A DNA stretch of 22,495 nt from UBA8437 sp963694825. Lineage in GTDB: Bacteria; Planctomycetota; Planctomycetia; Planctomycetales; Planctomycetaceae. Below are positions 1 through 7,032 of the stretch, in pieces; the stretch's first letter is position 1, and every line of letters starts with the position of its first letter. The notes beneath the pieces are model-generated. The model did not search any database, was not told the DNA's origin, and was given only the letters and a program-made list of their open reading frames with translations. The DNA is taken from the NCBI GenBank assembly GCA_963694825.1, contig CAVOEV010000051.1:1-22495 (forward strand), written 5' to 3'. Made by a program: the position numbers and the translations under genes.

Positions 1-63
1 TGCGGAATGCGCTGCAGCAACCGGCCGTTTTGCCTCGCACGGGGTCACAAACGGCTTGGCCGC

Positions 64-96
64 AAATGAAACAACCCCCTGTGGTGCAGGGGGTTG
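64..96 (-). terminator. Probable intrinsic terminator of selC
   Basis: A perfect 9-bp inverted repeat (CAACCCCCT / AGGGGGTTG, 72-80 and 88-96) with a 7-nt loop lies 34 nt past the 3' end of the tRNA when read on the minus strand. It is followed on that strand by TTTCATTT, a short broken T-run. The other strand has a G-rich flank instead, so the orientation fits termination of the minus-strand tRNA gene. Confidence 0.65.
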
Positions 97-129
97 CGGG
101 CGGGTGCACCAAGGTGCAAAACCCGCTAG

Positions 130-223
130 CGGGAGTGGATGGGAATCGAACCCACCTGGCGACTTTTCAGACGCCACCATGGGTTTGAAGCCCAGGGCGG
201 TCACCAGATCCGCGTACACTCCC
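130..223 (-). tRNA. selC: Selenocysteine tRNA, anticodon UCA
   Basis: On the minus strand this 94-nt segment folds as tRNA-Sec, which carries selenocysteine to UGA codons with SelB. The 5' GGGAGTG pairs with CACTCCC at the 3' end; the eighth acceptor pair typical of bacterial tRNA-Sec would be a T/C mismatch. The anticodon loop is CTTCAAA (anticodon TCA at plus 186-188) on a TGGG/CCCA stem. A long variable arm (TGGCG...CGCCA) and a T arm with GTGGG-TTCGATT-CCCAT follow, and the D arm holds GCGG/CCGC. The discriminator is G and CCA is not encoded. The length is close to the 95 nt of E. coli selC. A Ser or suppressor tRNA is unlikely given anticodon, length and long arm. No selA, selB or selD is visible here, but the window ends 129 bp away. 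Confidence 0.93.
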
Positions 224-254
224 GGAAGATCAATCGAGCAGTCTGGATGATTCG

Positions 255-284
255 ATCCTAGAGGTCGCAGGGGGGGTGCGTCAA
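255..284 (-). promoter_or_regulatory. Candidate sigma70-type promoter of selC
   Basis: Reading the minus strand, TTGACG (plus 279-284) and TAGGAT (plus 255-260) are separated by 18 bp, matching the -35 and -10 consensus at 5/6 and 4/6 positions. The -10 ends 31 nt before the 5' base of the tRNA, leaving a leader of about 25 nt. This is a consensus match only. Confidence 0.45.
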
Positions 285-289
285 ACTTC

Positions 290-301
290 GGGACAGGCAC
301 C
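290..301 (-). repeat. Possible right-half fragment of the intergenic repeat
   Basis: On the minus strand this reads GGTGCCTGTCCC, one base different from the right arm GGTACCTGTCCC of the full element at 20390-20430. Like the other copies it lies shortly downstream of a stop codon (that of the gene at 354-779) in the same orientation. At 12 bases chance cannot be excluded. Confidence 0.3.
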
Positions 302-353
302 GCTGCGGGCGTGCAAGAGTGTCTGTACTAAAAAGAAGCGAAAACTCTACGGA

Positions 354-779
354 TCAAATCCGCTTCAACCACGCTTCGTCCGCCTCCGCAAACGAACCGA
401 CACTCAATCCCATCTCCTCGGCCAACTCGGAACCCTCCATCCGAATCACTCCGTGATTGCCAACCACCACCAGGTCCAGCTCCAACTTCGAAACACCACC
501 TCGAGTCACCGTGACACTCTGGATCCCGCCAGCGTCCAGGCGAAGCAACAGGTTGAGTTGTTGGCCCGAGTCGTGGCTTCGAGTCACAAGCTGTCCGGCG
601 TCGGTTCCCAAGACTCGGCCGGCCAATGCCAATACCACCGATGCCGCCGATTTCAGGTCGGCCGACTCGTCGGGCAACTGAAGCATCGCTCGAACCGAAA
701 CCACCGTGCCGATTTTCCCGGTGGCCACGGCCTCGAGCAGCGTCGCTTCGAACCTCGCAATCGAACTCATGGTCATCAT
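354..779 (-). CDS. Small protein resembling a Gfo/Idh/MocA C-terminal segment
   Basis: A 141-residue protein begins 6 nt after the stop of the RmlD-like gene, so it is very likely the last gene of that operon. ATG codons at residues 1, 2 and 4 make the exact start uncertain; ACAGG just upstream is a weak ribosome site. I do not recognise a named family. The segment IARFEATLLEAVATGKIGTV followed by a beta-rich stretch ending GNHGVIRMEG resembles the substrate-side half of Gfo/Idh/MocA oxidoreductases, but no nucleotide-binding half is present here. There is no signal peptide or membrane segment. It could be a detached domain or an unrelated alpha/beta protein. Its place with a sugar-nucleotide reductase weakly suggests a carbohydrate-linked role, which is inference. 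Confidence 0.72.
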   Translation of the reverse strand: MMTMSSIARFEATLLEAVATGKIGTVVSVRAMLQLPDESADLKSAASVVLALAGRVLGTDAGQLVTRSHDSGQQLNLLLRLDAGGIQSVTVTRGGVSKLELDLVVVGNHGVIRMEGSELAEEMGLSVGSFAEADEAWLKRI

Positions 780-785
780 CGCCTG

Positions 786-1649
786 TCAGGAAACCGCTTC
801 ACGCGAAGCCAGGTAATCGGCCAATGCCGCTTGCCAGTCGGGCGGAATGTAACGAGTGTCTCGAATCAATCGATCGCAGTCCAACACACTGTACCCCGGC
901 CGCTCGGCTCGAGCACCAAAGTCGGACGTCGAGATCGGCTCCAGAACGACCTCCAAGCCCGACGTCTCGAAGATCTCGCGAGCAAACTCGTACCACGTCG
1001 TGCTGCCCGAACAAGTCGCATGGTACAGGCCACTGCAGTCGGACTGGATCAACGAATCGATCGCGGTGGCCAGTACGCTGGTCGACGTCGGAGTGCATCG
1101 CTGGTCGTTGACCACTCGGATCGGGTCGCCCGAAGCCGCCAATCGCAACATCGTCTCGACAAAGTTGCCCCCACCTTCACGACTCAAAGCCGCATGCCCG
1201 TACAGCCCGCAGGTGCGGACAACCAAATGGTCCGGACATCCGCTGCGGATGTACAACTCGCCTCCCAACTTGCTCAGACCATAAACGCCCATTGGCCCCG
1301 TCTCGTCCGACTCCACATAAGGTGATTCTCGAGACGTGTCCTCGCCAAAAACGAAATCCGTACTGACGTGGACCAGGCGGATACCACGCGATGCACAACA
1401 GCGAGCCAGGTGCCGGGGCCCCTGGGCGTTGATCGACATCGCCAACGACGATTCCGTCTCGGCCCGATCCACCAGGTTGTAGGCCGCTGCGTTGACGACG
1501 ACGTCGGGAGCAATCGCTTCGAGTGACGACTCGATCGTCGACGGGTCCGACAGGTCCAGTTGGTCGCGAGTCAACCCGATGGCAGACTCGCCCCATACAC
1601 TCAGCAACTCGCTGCCCAATTGGCCGGTTGATCCCAGGACGGCAATCAC
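786..1649 (-). CDS. rfbD: dTDP-4-dehydrorhamnose reductase family protein (RmlD/RfbD-like)
   Basis: A 287-residue extended short-chain reductase, close to the ~300-residue size of RmlD, which makes dTDP-L-rhamnose from the 4-keto intermediate with NAD(P)H in the cytoplasm. Visible features are the N-terminal nucleotide-binding GSTGQLGSEL, AAYNLVDRAE (family AAYTxVDxAE), the VSTDFVFG strand, the catalytic YGLSK (YxxxK), VVRTCGLYG, and TPTSTS near the substrate site. The start is GTG at 1649 and overlaps the stop of the upstream acetyltransferase as GTGA, which indicates translational coupling. No rmlA, rmlB or rmlC is adjacent, so the substrate might be another nucleotide sugar and the symbol marks family rather than proven reaction. 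Downstream is the small unknown gene, 6 nt away. Confidence 0.85.
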   Translation of the reverse strand: MIAVLGSTGQLGSELLSVWGESAIGLTRDQLDLSDPSTIESSLEAIAPDVVVNAAAYNLVDRAETESSLAMSINAQGPRHLARCCASRGIRLVHVSTDFVFGEDTSRESPYVESDETGPMGVYGLSKLGGELYIRSGCPDHLVVRTCGLYGHAALSREGGGNFVETMLRLAASGDPIRVVNDQRCTPTSTSVLATAIDSLIQSDCSGLYHATCSGSTTWYEFAREIFETSGLEVVLEPISTSDFGARAERPGYSVLDCDRLIRDTRYIPPDWQAALADYLASREAVS

Positions 1650-2200
1650 GGTCCGTCACCCGTGTTGGAGGACTCGCTGGCCGAATCGTTTGCAGATTGG
1701 GCCTGATCGAGATCGGCAAAGAAGTGAGCCTGCCGAGTCACTTCGTGGAATCCAATCGATGTGTACAGATGGTGTCCGACTTCGTTGTTGGCCAGAGTCT
1801 CGATCTTTGCGTGACTCAGACCCGAATCACGGAACCGGTCCAGGATCATCTGGATCAACAATCGACCCAGCCCGCGACCGCGCCACTCGGGCACAAACGC
1901 CAGGTTCGGGATGTAACCGATTCCCGCCTCGGCGTCCTGCCACGACGTGATGTAACCAATCACCTCGCCCTGGTCCGATTCGGCCACCAGGATCCCGTCG
2001 ACCTCGCGAGCCACGTCGGTGTCGATGTGTCGAGCCTTCCGCCACTTCCAGTCGTGGCCGTTGATCGGGCCAAACAGCAGCTCGGCCGCCTGGTCGATCG
2101 ACACGCCGCTGAAGGCCTCGACAGTGATCCGCTTGATCGCGTCCAGATCGGCCGGGTGGAACGAGCGGACGGTGAACTGAGGTGTCTCGGACGACGACAT
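1646..2200 (-). CDS. GNAT-family N-acetyltransferase
   Basis: A 184-residue protein with the GNAT fold, moving an acetyl group from acetyl-CoA to an amine on an unknown substrate. Motif A is VPEWRGRGLGRLL (family Q/RxxGxG/A, the acetyl-CoA pyrophosphate loop), preceded by the GYIPNLAF strand and followed by AKIETLANNEVGHHLYTSIGF, the usual motif B with the Y..GF ending. I chose ATG at 2200 because AAGG lies about 7 nt before it; a TTG start at 2218 would add six residues. The C-terminus is a short acidic and Ser/Asn-rich tail that looks disordered. It is the first gene of the minus-strand operon, and the divergent Uma2-type gene starts 125 bp away, so promoters for both probably lie in 2201-2325. 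Confidence 0.85.
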   Translation of the reverse strand: MSSSETPQFTVRSFHPADLDAIKRITVEAFSGVSIDQAAELLFGPINGHDWKWRKARHIDTDVAREVDGILVAESDQGEVIGYITSWQDAEAGIGYIPNLAFVPEWRGRGLGRLLIQMILDRFRDSGLSHAKIETLANNEVGHHLYTSIGFHEVTRQAHFFADLDQAQSANDSASESSNTGDGP

Positions 2201-2325
2201 CGGTGACCTTGGTCGCAAATGGGGTGGCTACAGGAATCGACAGGCATGTCGAGACTTCAACAGGCATCATAGGCGCCGTCTCAGTTGCTTGCACCGATGC
2301 CGAAGATGGTCGTATTCTTCGAGGC

Positions 2326-2913
2326 ATGACGATTCTACAAACCGCCGAAGAATTCGCCGAAACGAAGTTCGACTTGCCCGAAGCAGGTCGGTGGTCTGAA
2401 TTGGTTTCCGGAGAAGTTCGGCAGTTCGAACCGCCCGACGACACCCATGGTACCGTGGTGCTCAACCTCACCAAGACACTCGGAGTTCACCTGCACAAGA
2501 GTGACGCGACCTCCGTATCGGCGTACGCGTGCTACGAACTGGGGCTGGTGACCTGCCGCGACCCGGACACCGTCAGATGTCCACCGGTGTCGGTGTTTGT
2601 TGGGGGACCGGCGTTTGAAGAGATGGATCGCGAGTTGACCGAGTCGAGACCAGGGCTGGTGATCGAACTGGCCACCAGCAACCAGCGGCGGGCCGAGATG
2701 GCCGAGCGAGTTCTCGAGTGGCACAAGTGGGGAGTGCCCTGCGTCTGGATCGTCAACTCGCTCGACAAATCGGTACACGTGGCACTGCCCGGCCAGATGA
2801 CCACCCCCTATGCCGCCAGCGAAATGCTCGCCGGTAACCCCGCACTACCGAGTCTCGAGTTCCCAGTGAAAGACCTGTTTGTCGAACCAGATTGGTGGAC
2901 TCGCCCCAGCTGA
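2326..2913 (+). CDS. Uma2-family (DUF820) restriction-endonuclease-like protein
   Basis: A 195-residue protein of the PD-(D/E)XK-fold Uma2 family, abundant in planctomycetes and cyanobacteria and of uncertain function. The order of elements fits: GRWSELVSGEVRQFEPP, then HG beginning a helix, a beta region, RCPPVSVFVGG, RPGLVIELATSNQRRAEMAERV, and GVPCVWIVN near the end. I start at ATG 2326 because family similarity begins there; the frame is open back to 2182 but the extra residues run into the promoter region of the divergent gene. Oddities: the family's PDV Asp is replaced by Pro (CPPVSV, residue 87) and the later Lys of the K...Y helix is Arg (about residue 128), while Glu114 is kept. It faces csrA, with 25 bp between their 3' ends. 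Confidence 0.8.
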   Translation: MTILQTAEEFAETKFDLPEAGRWSELVSGEVRQFEPPDDTHGTVVLNLTKTLGVHLHKSDATSVSAYACYELGLVTCRDPDTVRCPPVSVFVGGPAFEEMDRELTESRPGLVIELATSNQRRAEMAERVLEWHKWGVPCVWIVNSLDKSVHVALPGQMTTPYAASEMLAGNPALPSLEFPVKDLFVEPDWWTRPS

Positions 2914-2938
2914 CAGCCCATCAACGCCCATGCCGAAC

Positions 2939-3151
2939 TCAGACGTTCGTCAACTCGACCGGCTCAGATACCGCTGATGGATCCAGAGAATCCAGCGGTA
3001 CGTCGATGCACAACTCCTCGCGGATTATGTTTAAGTCGCGGGGAGCATCGATTCCCAGTCGAACCGAATTCGGGCCAATTCGCACGATCGTCACACTGAC
3101 GTTCTCGCCAATCAGCACCCGCTCACCTGGCTTCCTTGATAGCACGAGCAT
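2939..3151 (-). CDS. csrA: Carbon storage regulator CsrA
   Basis: A complete 70-residue CsrA, a homodimeric RNA-binding protein that recognises GGA in hairpin loops and changes translation or stability of target mRNAs. It starts with the hallmark MLVLSRKPGERVLIG and continues with SVTIVRIGPNSVRLGIDAP and NIIREEL, keeping Leu4, Arg6 and Arg44, the residues known to contact RNA. The 10-residue tail past the core is variable in the family. The ATG at 3151 is set by a strong AAGGAGT 6 nt upstream. No fliW or flagellar gene is in the window. Convergent with the Uma2-type gene. Hairpins with GGA loops upstream of 12865 are candidate targets. Confidence 0.96.
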   Translation of the reverse strand: MLVLSRKPGERVLIGENVSVTIVRIGPNSVRLGIDAPRDLNIIREELCIDVPLDSLDPSAVSEPVELTNV

Positions 3152-3155
3152 CGCG

Positions 3156-3230
3156 TCACTCCTTTTCTTCGCGGTCCATCTTGAATTTGCTCACACCCAG
3201 AGCCGAACTGCCTGATCCAGCAGCAGTCAT
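3156..3230 (-). CDS. Possible 24-residue upstream ORF coupled to csrA
   Basis: On the minus strand an ORF opens with ATG at 3230 and ends with TGA at 3156-3158, overlapping the csrA Shine-Dalgarno and 4 nt before its start codon. It would encode MTAAGSGSSALGVSKFKMDR plus EEKE. The same frame stays open upstream to about 3287, and a TTG at 3270-3272 would give 38 residues with a more hydrophobic start. I recognise no family and see no convincing ribosome site. Its end position would let terminating ribosomes reload on csrA. It could equally be non-coding leader; conservation in relatives would decide. Confidence 0.3.
   Translation of the reverse strand: MTAAGSGSSALGVSKFKMDREEKE
3158..3164 (-). 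promoter_or_regulatory. Strong Shine-Dalgarno of csrA
   Basis: AAGGAGT on the minus strand, 6 nt before the csrA ATG, is among the best ribosome sites in the window; many neighbours show weak or no such site. The stop codon of the possible upstream ORF overlaps its 3' edge. Confidence 0.8.
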
Positions 3231-3272
3231 GCCACCGTTTGCGGCGACAACCAGCAACCCTTCGATCGACAA

Positions 3273-3585
3273 ACAAGTGTCGTCAATTCGATGGTGTGGT
3301 CATAAAGATAACACGCTCAATCGCCGCGCCTAGCCCAATCCGGGGCTGAGGGCTGAAATAGTTGGTGCGGGCGAAGAATCGGCCTGTGCGGGGCGGCTTG
3401 ACGTTGGACGAAGTGGGCAGGATGCTTGGAATGTCGCCGATGCCTGCAACGGGGATCGGTCAGGCGGCCGGTCGCCGGTCACCGAAACCGTCCCGGGCGT
3501 CATGATCGGAATGGGGCGGAATGGGGCTGGATTGAGACGATTCGGTTAGCCAACGCGTGTTTACGAGTCCAGGAGCGAGGCAGAG
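3273..3585 (+). other. Intergenic region between csrA and the oxidoreductase gene
   Basis: These 313 bp separate two divergent genes and should hold promoters for both. I see no convincing -35/-10 pair for csrA, only AT-rich stretches around 3300-3312 and 3355-3362. Open frames here lack family features and look like chance. A good ribosome site for the next gene lies at 3571-3580 (AGGAGCGAGG). Confidence 0.5.
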
Positions 3586-4695
3586 ATGGTGAGGATTGGG
3601 ATCATTGGCTTGGGTTTCATGGGGATGACCCATTTCGAGGGTGCGATGCGGATGACCGATCCGGACGAATCGGGGCGACGTCGCATCGAGGGGCCTCGGA
3701 TCGACGGAGGCCAGGTCACCGCCTTCGCCACCCGCAATTCCGAAAAACTCAATGGCGACTGGACCTCGATCCAGGGCAACTTCGGGCCTCCAGGCACCCT
3801 GATGGATCTCGACGGTGTCACCGCCCATGCCGACTACCACGACCTGCTGTCAGATCCGGACATCGACCTGGTCGACATCTGCCTGCCAACCGACCAGCAC
3901 GAACAGGTCGTGCTGGAAGCCCTGGCTGCAGGGAAGCACGTGCTGGTGGAAAAGCCGATCGCCGTCGATCTGGATTCCGCTCGCCGGATGGTCGCTCGAG
4001 CATCCGAGGCCAACCGGCTGCTGATGGTGGCCCATGTGCTGCCGTTCTTTCCCGAGTTCGCCTACGTCCGCCGGCTGGCCGAATCGGGTGAGCACGGTCG
4101 CCTGCTGGCCGCTCACTTCCGACGCGTCATCGCGCCTCCCGACTGGTCCGACGACATGTCGGACTTTCGCAAGCTGGGTGGCTGGGGCATCGACCTGCAC
4201 ATCCACGACAACCATTACATCGGGTTGTTGTGCGGAGTCCCGAGCGGCGTGATGGCCAACGGCCTGCTGCAGGACGGACTGGTCAACCACGTGCACTCGC
4301 AGTACATCTACCAGTCGACCGACGACCAGCCGGCCCCAGCCGTCAGCTGCGTCAGTGGCGGCATCGCCGCCGCCGGACTCGCGTTCGCTCACGGATTCGA
4401 AATCTACTTCGAGCGTGCAACGCTCGAATACTCGGCCGGGACCTACGGAGGCAAATGGGTGGCAAGCCGTCCCCTGGCACTCCTGAGCCACGATGGAACG
4501 ATGATCGAACCCGAGTTGCCTGGCGGAGGCGAGTGGTACAGTGCGTTCACCGACGAGTTGCAGGCAGCCGTCGATGGAGTCTCGTCCGGCGAAGCGCCGC
4601 GAGTCATCTCGAGTGAACTCGCACTGGATGCGTTGGCCGTCTGTTTTGCTGAGGCCGAAAGTATTGAGCGGGGGCGAGCGGTTTCGCTCGATTGA
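3586..4695 (+). CDS. Gfo/Idh/MocA-family NAD(P)-dependent oxidoreductase
   Basis: A 369-residue protein of normal family length, expected to oxidise or reduce a sugar or polyol with NAD(P) in the cytoplasm. The N-terminal Rossmann fold shows IGIIGLGFMGMTH at residues 4-16, VDICLPTDQHEQVVLEAL at 96-113 and the family's EKP motif in GKHVLVEKPIAVD at 116-128. The C-terminal half carries KLGGWGIDLHIHD at 196-208, matching the catalytic D-x-x-x-H region. No Tat or Sec signal is present, unlike many planctomycete relatives. The ATG is supported by AGGAG and GAGG 5-10 nt upstream. The next gene follows within 9 nt, so they are probably co-transcribed. The substrate cannot be named from sequence. Confidence 0.92.
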   Translation: MVRIGIIGLGFMGMTHFEGAMRMTDPDESGRRRIEGPRIDGGQVTAFATRNSEKLNGDWTSIQGNFGPPGTLMDLDGVTAHADYHDLLSDPDIDLVDICLPTDQHEQVVLEALAAGKHVLVEKPIAVDLDSARRMVARASEANRLLMVAHVLPFFPEFAYVRRLAESGEHGRLLAAHFRRVIAPPDWSDDMSDFRKLGGWGIDLHIHDNHYIGLLCGVPSGVMANGLLQDGLVNHVHSQYIYQSTDDQPAPAVSCVSGGIAAAGLAFAHGFEIYFERATLEYSAGTYGGKWVASRPLALLSHDGTMIEPELPGGGEWYSAFTDELQAAVDGVSSGEAPRVISSELALDALAVCFAEAESIERGRAVSLD

Positions 4696-4701
4696 ACAGT
4701 G

Positions 4702-5541
4702 ATGATCGACAATCTCCCCCTCCGCACCCACCACCACCGCGGCCTGACCATCGAAGGCTACTCGCGGGCCGCCGTGCAGACCTATTGGCGGATCCCCGAG
4801 TTGAAACTGGGCTTCGACATGGGTGGTAGCCCCTGGTCCTTCATGGGCACCAACACCTTCTTCATCACTCACGGCCACCTCGACCACATGGCCGCACTGC
4901 CGGTCTTCGTCGCCAGGCGACGCATGATGAAAATGGATCCGCCAACCATCTACGTCCCCGCGGCCATCCACGACCAGGTCTGGAAAATGCTCAACGCCTG
5001 GAGACAACTCGACCGAGGTCGCATGATCTGCAACCTGGTGCCTGTGAGCGACGGAGACGAATTCGAACTGTCTCGCGAACGAGTCGTCACCATCTTCGAC
5101 ACCGTCCACACAGTCCCTTCGGTCGGCTACGTCGTCTGGGACCGCCGCTGGAAACTCAAGGAGGAACTCGTAGGCATGGACGAGGATGAAATCCGCAAGA
5201 AACGGTTAAGCGGCGAAGAAGTGACACGCGAAATCCGAATGCCGCTGGTCTGCTACTGCGGCGATACCGCTCCCGGTGGACTCGACAACTACGCTCCCAT
5301 CTACCAGGCACGAGTGCTGATTACCGAGATGACCTTCTACCGACCCGATCACCGCAAGGACAAGATCCACAAGTTCGGGCACACGCACCTCGACGACATC
5401 ATCGAACGGGCCGACAAGTTCCAGAACGAATTGATCATCCTCGGCCACTTCAGCACTCGCTACCAGGAACACCAGGTGCGTCGCGAAGTGAAAAAACTGT
5501 TGCCCGAGAGTCTGCGGGAACGAGTGGAACTGTGGGTGTAG
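4702..5541 (+). CDS. Metallo-beta-lactamase-fold hydrolase, RNase Z-like
   Basis: A 279-residue metallo-beta-lactamase-fold protein. The zinc motif is THGHLDH (about residues 56-62), followed by DTVHTVPSVGY, CYCGDT with the bridging Asp, FGHTHLDDI and a C-terminal GHFSTRY. The last two blocks, and the charged insertion before CYCGDT, resemble RNase Z (tRNA 3' endonuclease, whose terminal motif is HFSxRY), so a tRNA-processing or related phosphodiesterase role is plausible. It is shorter at the N-terminus than E. coli RNase Z, and an arylsulfatase-like or other hydrolase remains possible. ATG at 4702 is preceded directly by a GTG at 4699 that is equally usable. It follows the oxidoreductase stop by 6 nt. 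Confidence 0.85.
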   Translation: MIDNLPLRTHHHRGLTIEGYSRAAVQTYWRIPELKLGFDMGGSPWSFMGTNTFFITHGHLDHMAALPVFVARRRMMKMDPPTIYVPAAIHDQVWKMLNAWRQLDRGRMICNLVPVSDGDEFELSRERVVTIFDTVHTVPSVGYVVWDRRWKLKEELVGMDEDEIRKKRLSGEEVTREIRMPLVCYCGDTAPGGLDNYAPIYQARVLITEMTFYRPDHRKDKIHKFGHTHLDDIIERADKFQNELIILGHFSTRYQEHQVRREVKKLLPESLRERVELWV

Positions 5542-5561
5542 CCGGCATCTGCCTCTCCCTG

Positions 5562-5590
5562 TTGTGACGCCGTATCAACAGACGTAGAAT
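5562..5590 (+). promoter_or_regulatory. Candidate promoter of the DUF1501 operon
   Basis: TTGTGA at 5562-5567 and TAGAAT at 5585-5590 are separated by exactly 17 bp, matching the sigma70-type consensus at 4/6 and 5/6. They lie in the 114-bp gap after the hydrolase gene and 65 bp before the DUF1501 start. This is a consensus match only. Confidence 0.5.
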
Positions 5591-5655
5591 TCCGGTGGAA
5601 GTCCGACGACGGCAATGACTCTCGATTGCACTCAGGACCTGCGGAGACCGACACG

Positions 5656-7032
5656 ATGCTGAATATCACCGGACAGGGCACGGCTCAGACCTGCGACGGA
5701 GTCTCACGCCGTGATTTTCTCCAAGTCGGCACCCTCGGGGCCGCTGGAATCACACTCTCCGAACTCGAACAGGCTCGTGCCGAAGGCAAGACGGATCCCG
5801 AATCGGATCGCCGATCGGTGATCATGATCTTCAACCTCGGTGCTCCAAGTCAGTTCGAAACCTTCGATCCCAAGCCCGAAGCTCCTGCCGAGATCCGTGG
5901 TCCCTTCAAACCGATCCCGGTCACCGGAGGCGGCTTCTCGGTCAGCGAAATCCTGCCTCAACACGCCAAAATCGGCGACAAGTTCTCCGTCGTCCGCAGC
6001 TGCTTCCACACCGCTGCGGCCGTTCACGACACGGGTCACCAGATGATGCAGACAGGTCGGTTGTTCACCGGCGGAGTCAATACACCTCACGCCGGTTGCG
6101 TCGCCGCCTACCTGCAAGGCCGCCGCACCGACCTGCCACCGCACGTCGTGCTCCCCGAACCGATGGGGTCCACCGGAGGCAACCTGCCACACGGCCAGGA
6201 TGCCGGATTCCTCGGCAAGGCTCACGACCCCTTTGTCCTGATGGCCGACCCTTCGAAAAAGAACTTCCGTGTCCCCGACCTGCTGCCTCCAAAATCCATC
6301 GGCGAAGCACGCCTCAATCGACGGCGAAAACTGCGACAGATCGTCGACAGCACCGTCAAGGACTTCGAAGCCAGCGAAAATGCCAAGCTGCTCGACAGCA
6401 GCTTCCAGGCCGCCTTCCGGATCATTACCTCGGAAAAAGCCCGAGCCGCCTTCGACCTCTCCAAGGAACCCAAGTCGGTACGCGATCGATACGGCATGTC
6501 CCGCTTTGGACAATGCTGCCTGATGGCTCGACGACTCGTCGAAGCCGGAGTCCGCTGCGTGACCGTCAATACGTTCCTGACAGTCTTCAACGAAATTACC
6601 TGGGACATCCACGGCACCAAGCCGTTCACGTCGATCGAAGGCATGCGAGACATCGTGGCACCGATGTACGACCAGGGCTACAGCGCACTGATCGAAGATC
6701 TTCACCAACGAGGACTCCTCGAAGATACGCTCGTCTGCAACCTCTCGGAATTCGGACGCACGCCTCGAATCAACCCGGCCGGCGGACGCGACCATTGGCC
6801 GCAATGCTGGAGTGTCTATTTTGCCGGAGGTGGAGTGCAGGGAGGCCGAGTTGTTGGCAAGAGTGACCCGATCGGTGCCTACCCCGCCGAAAGTCCCGTC
6901 GGACCCAATAACGTCGTCGCCACCATCTACAAAAGCCTCGGCTACGAACTCGAAACAGAACTCCCTGGACCCTCCGGACGACCCTTCCCACTGGTCGACC
7001 AGGGAACCGAAGCCATCAACCAGCTGTTCTAG
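5656..7032 (+). CDS. DUF1501 family protein with Tat signal
   Basis: A 458-residue exported protein of the DUF1501 family, related to alkaline phosphatase/sulfatase-fold proteins and very common in planctomycetes beside DUF1549/DUF1553 genes; its reaction is unknown. The N-terminus has the twin-arginine motif SRRDFLQVGTLGAAG. Family hallmarks include IMIFNLGAPSQFETFDPKP, GDKFSVVRSCFH, HDTGHQMMQTGR, HVVLPEP, YGMSRFGQCCLMARRLVEAG, NEITWDIHG, LCNLSEFGRTPRIN-like segments, GRDHWPQCWS and GGVQGGRVVGKSDPIG near the C-terminus. ATG 5656 is preferred over TTG 5626 because it places the Tat motif near the start and has GGAG upstream. Its stop abuts the next start with no gap, showing an operon. Confidence 0.93.
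   Translation: MLNITGQGTAQTCDGVSRRDFLQVGTLGAAGITLSELEQARAEGKTDPESDRRSVIMIFNLGAPSQFETFDPKPEAPAEIRGPFKPIPVTGGGFSVSEILPQHAKIGDKFSVVRSCFHTAAAVHDTGHQMMQTGRLFTGGVNTPHAGCVAAYLQGRRTDLPPHVVLPEPMGSTGGNLPHGQDAGFLGKAHDPFVLMADPSKKNFRVPDLLPPKSIGEARLNRRRKLRQIVDSTVKDFEASENAKLLDSSFQAAFRIITSEKARAAFDLSKEPKSVRDRYGMSRFGQCCLMARRLVEAGVRCVTVNTFLTVFNEITWDIHGTKPFTSIEGMRDIVAPMYDQGYSALIEDLHQRGLLEDTLVCNLSEFGRTPRINPAGGRDHWPQCWSVYFAGGGVQGGRVVGKSDPIGAYPAESPVGPNNVVATIYKSLGYELETELPGPSGRPFPLVDQGTEAINQLF

Noticed and set aside
122..133. A perfect 12-bp palindrome CCCGCTAGCGGG at the 3' end of the tRNA, considered as an attachment site
   Set aside because: It is explained largely by the acceptor stem; there is no integrase gene or second copy in the window.
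276..1325. A 349-codon plus-strand frame opposite the small protein and rmlD-like genes
   Set aside because: The product is Arg/Gln/His-rich with no family features, while both minus-strand genes have good support.
2182..2325. An N-terminal extension of the Uma2-family protein
   Set aside because: The extra 48 residues have no family similarity and overlap the start and upstream region of the divergent acetyltransferase gene.
3426..4091. A 221-codon plus-strand frame overlapping the start of the oxidoreductase gene
   Set aside because: It is in another frame of a gene with clear Rossmann and EKP motifs; its own product is Arg/Gly-rich and without motifs.
3850..5109. A 419-codon minus-strand frame across the oxidoreductase and hydrolase genes
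   Set aside because: It crosses two real genes and has no recognisable domain.
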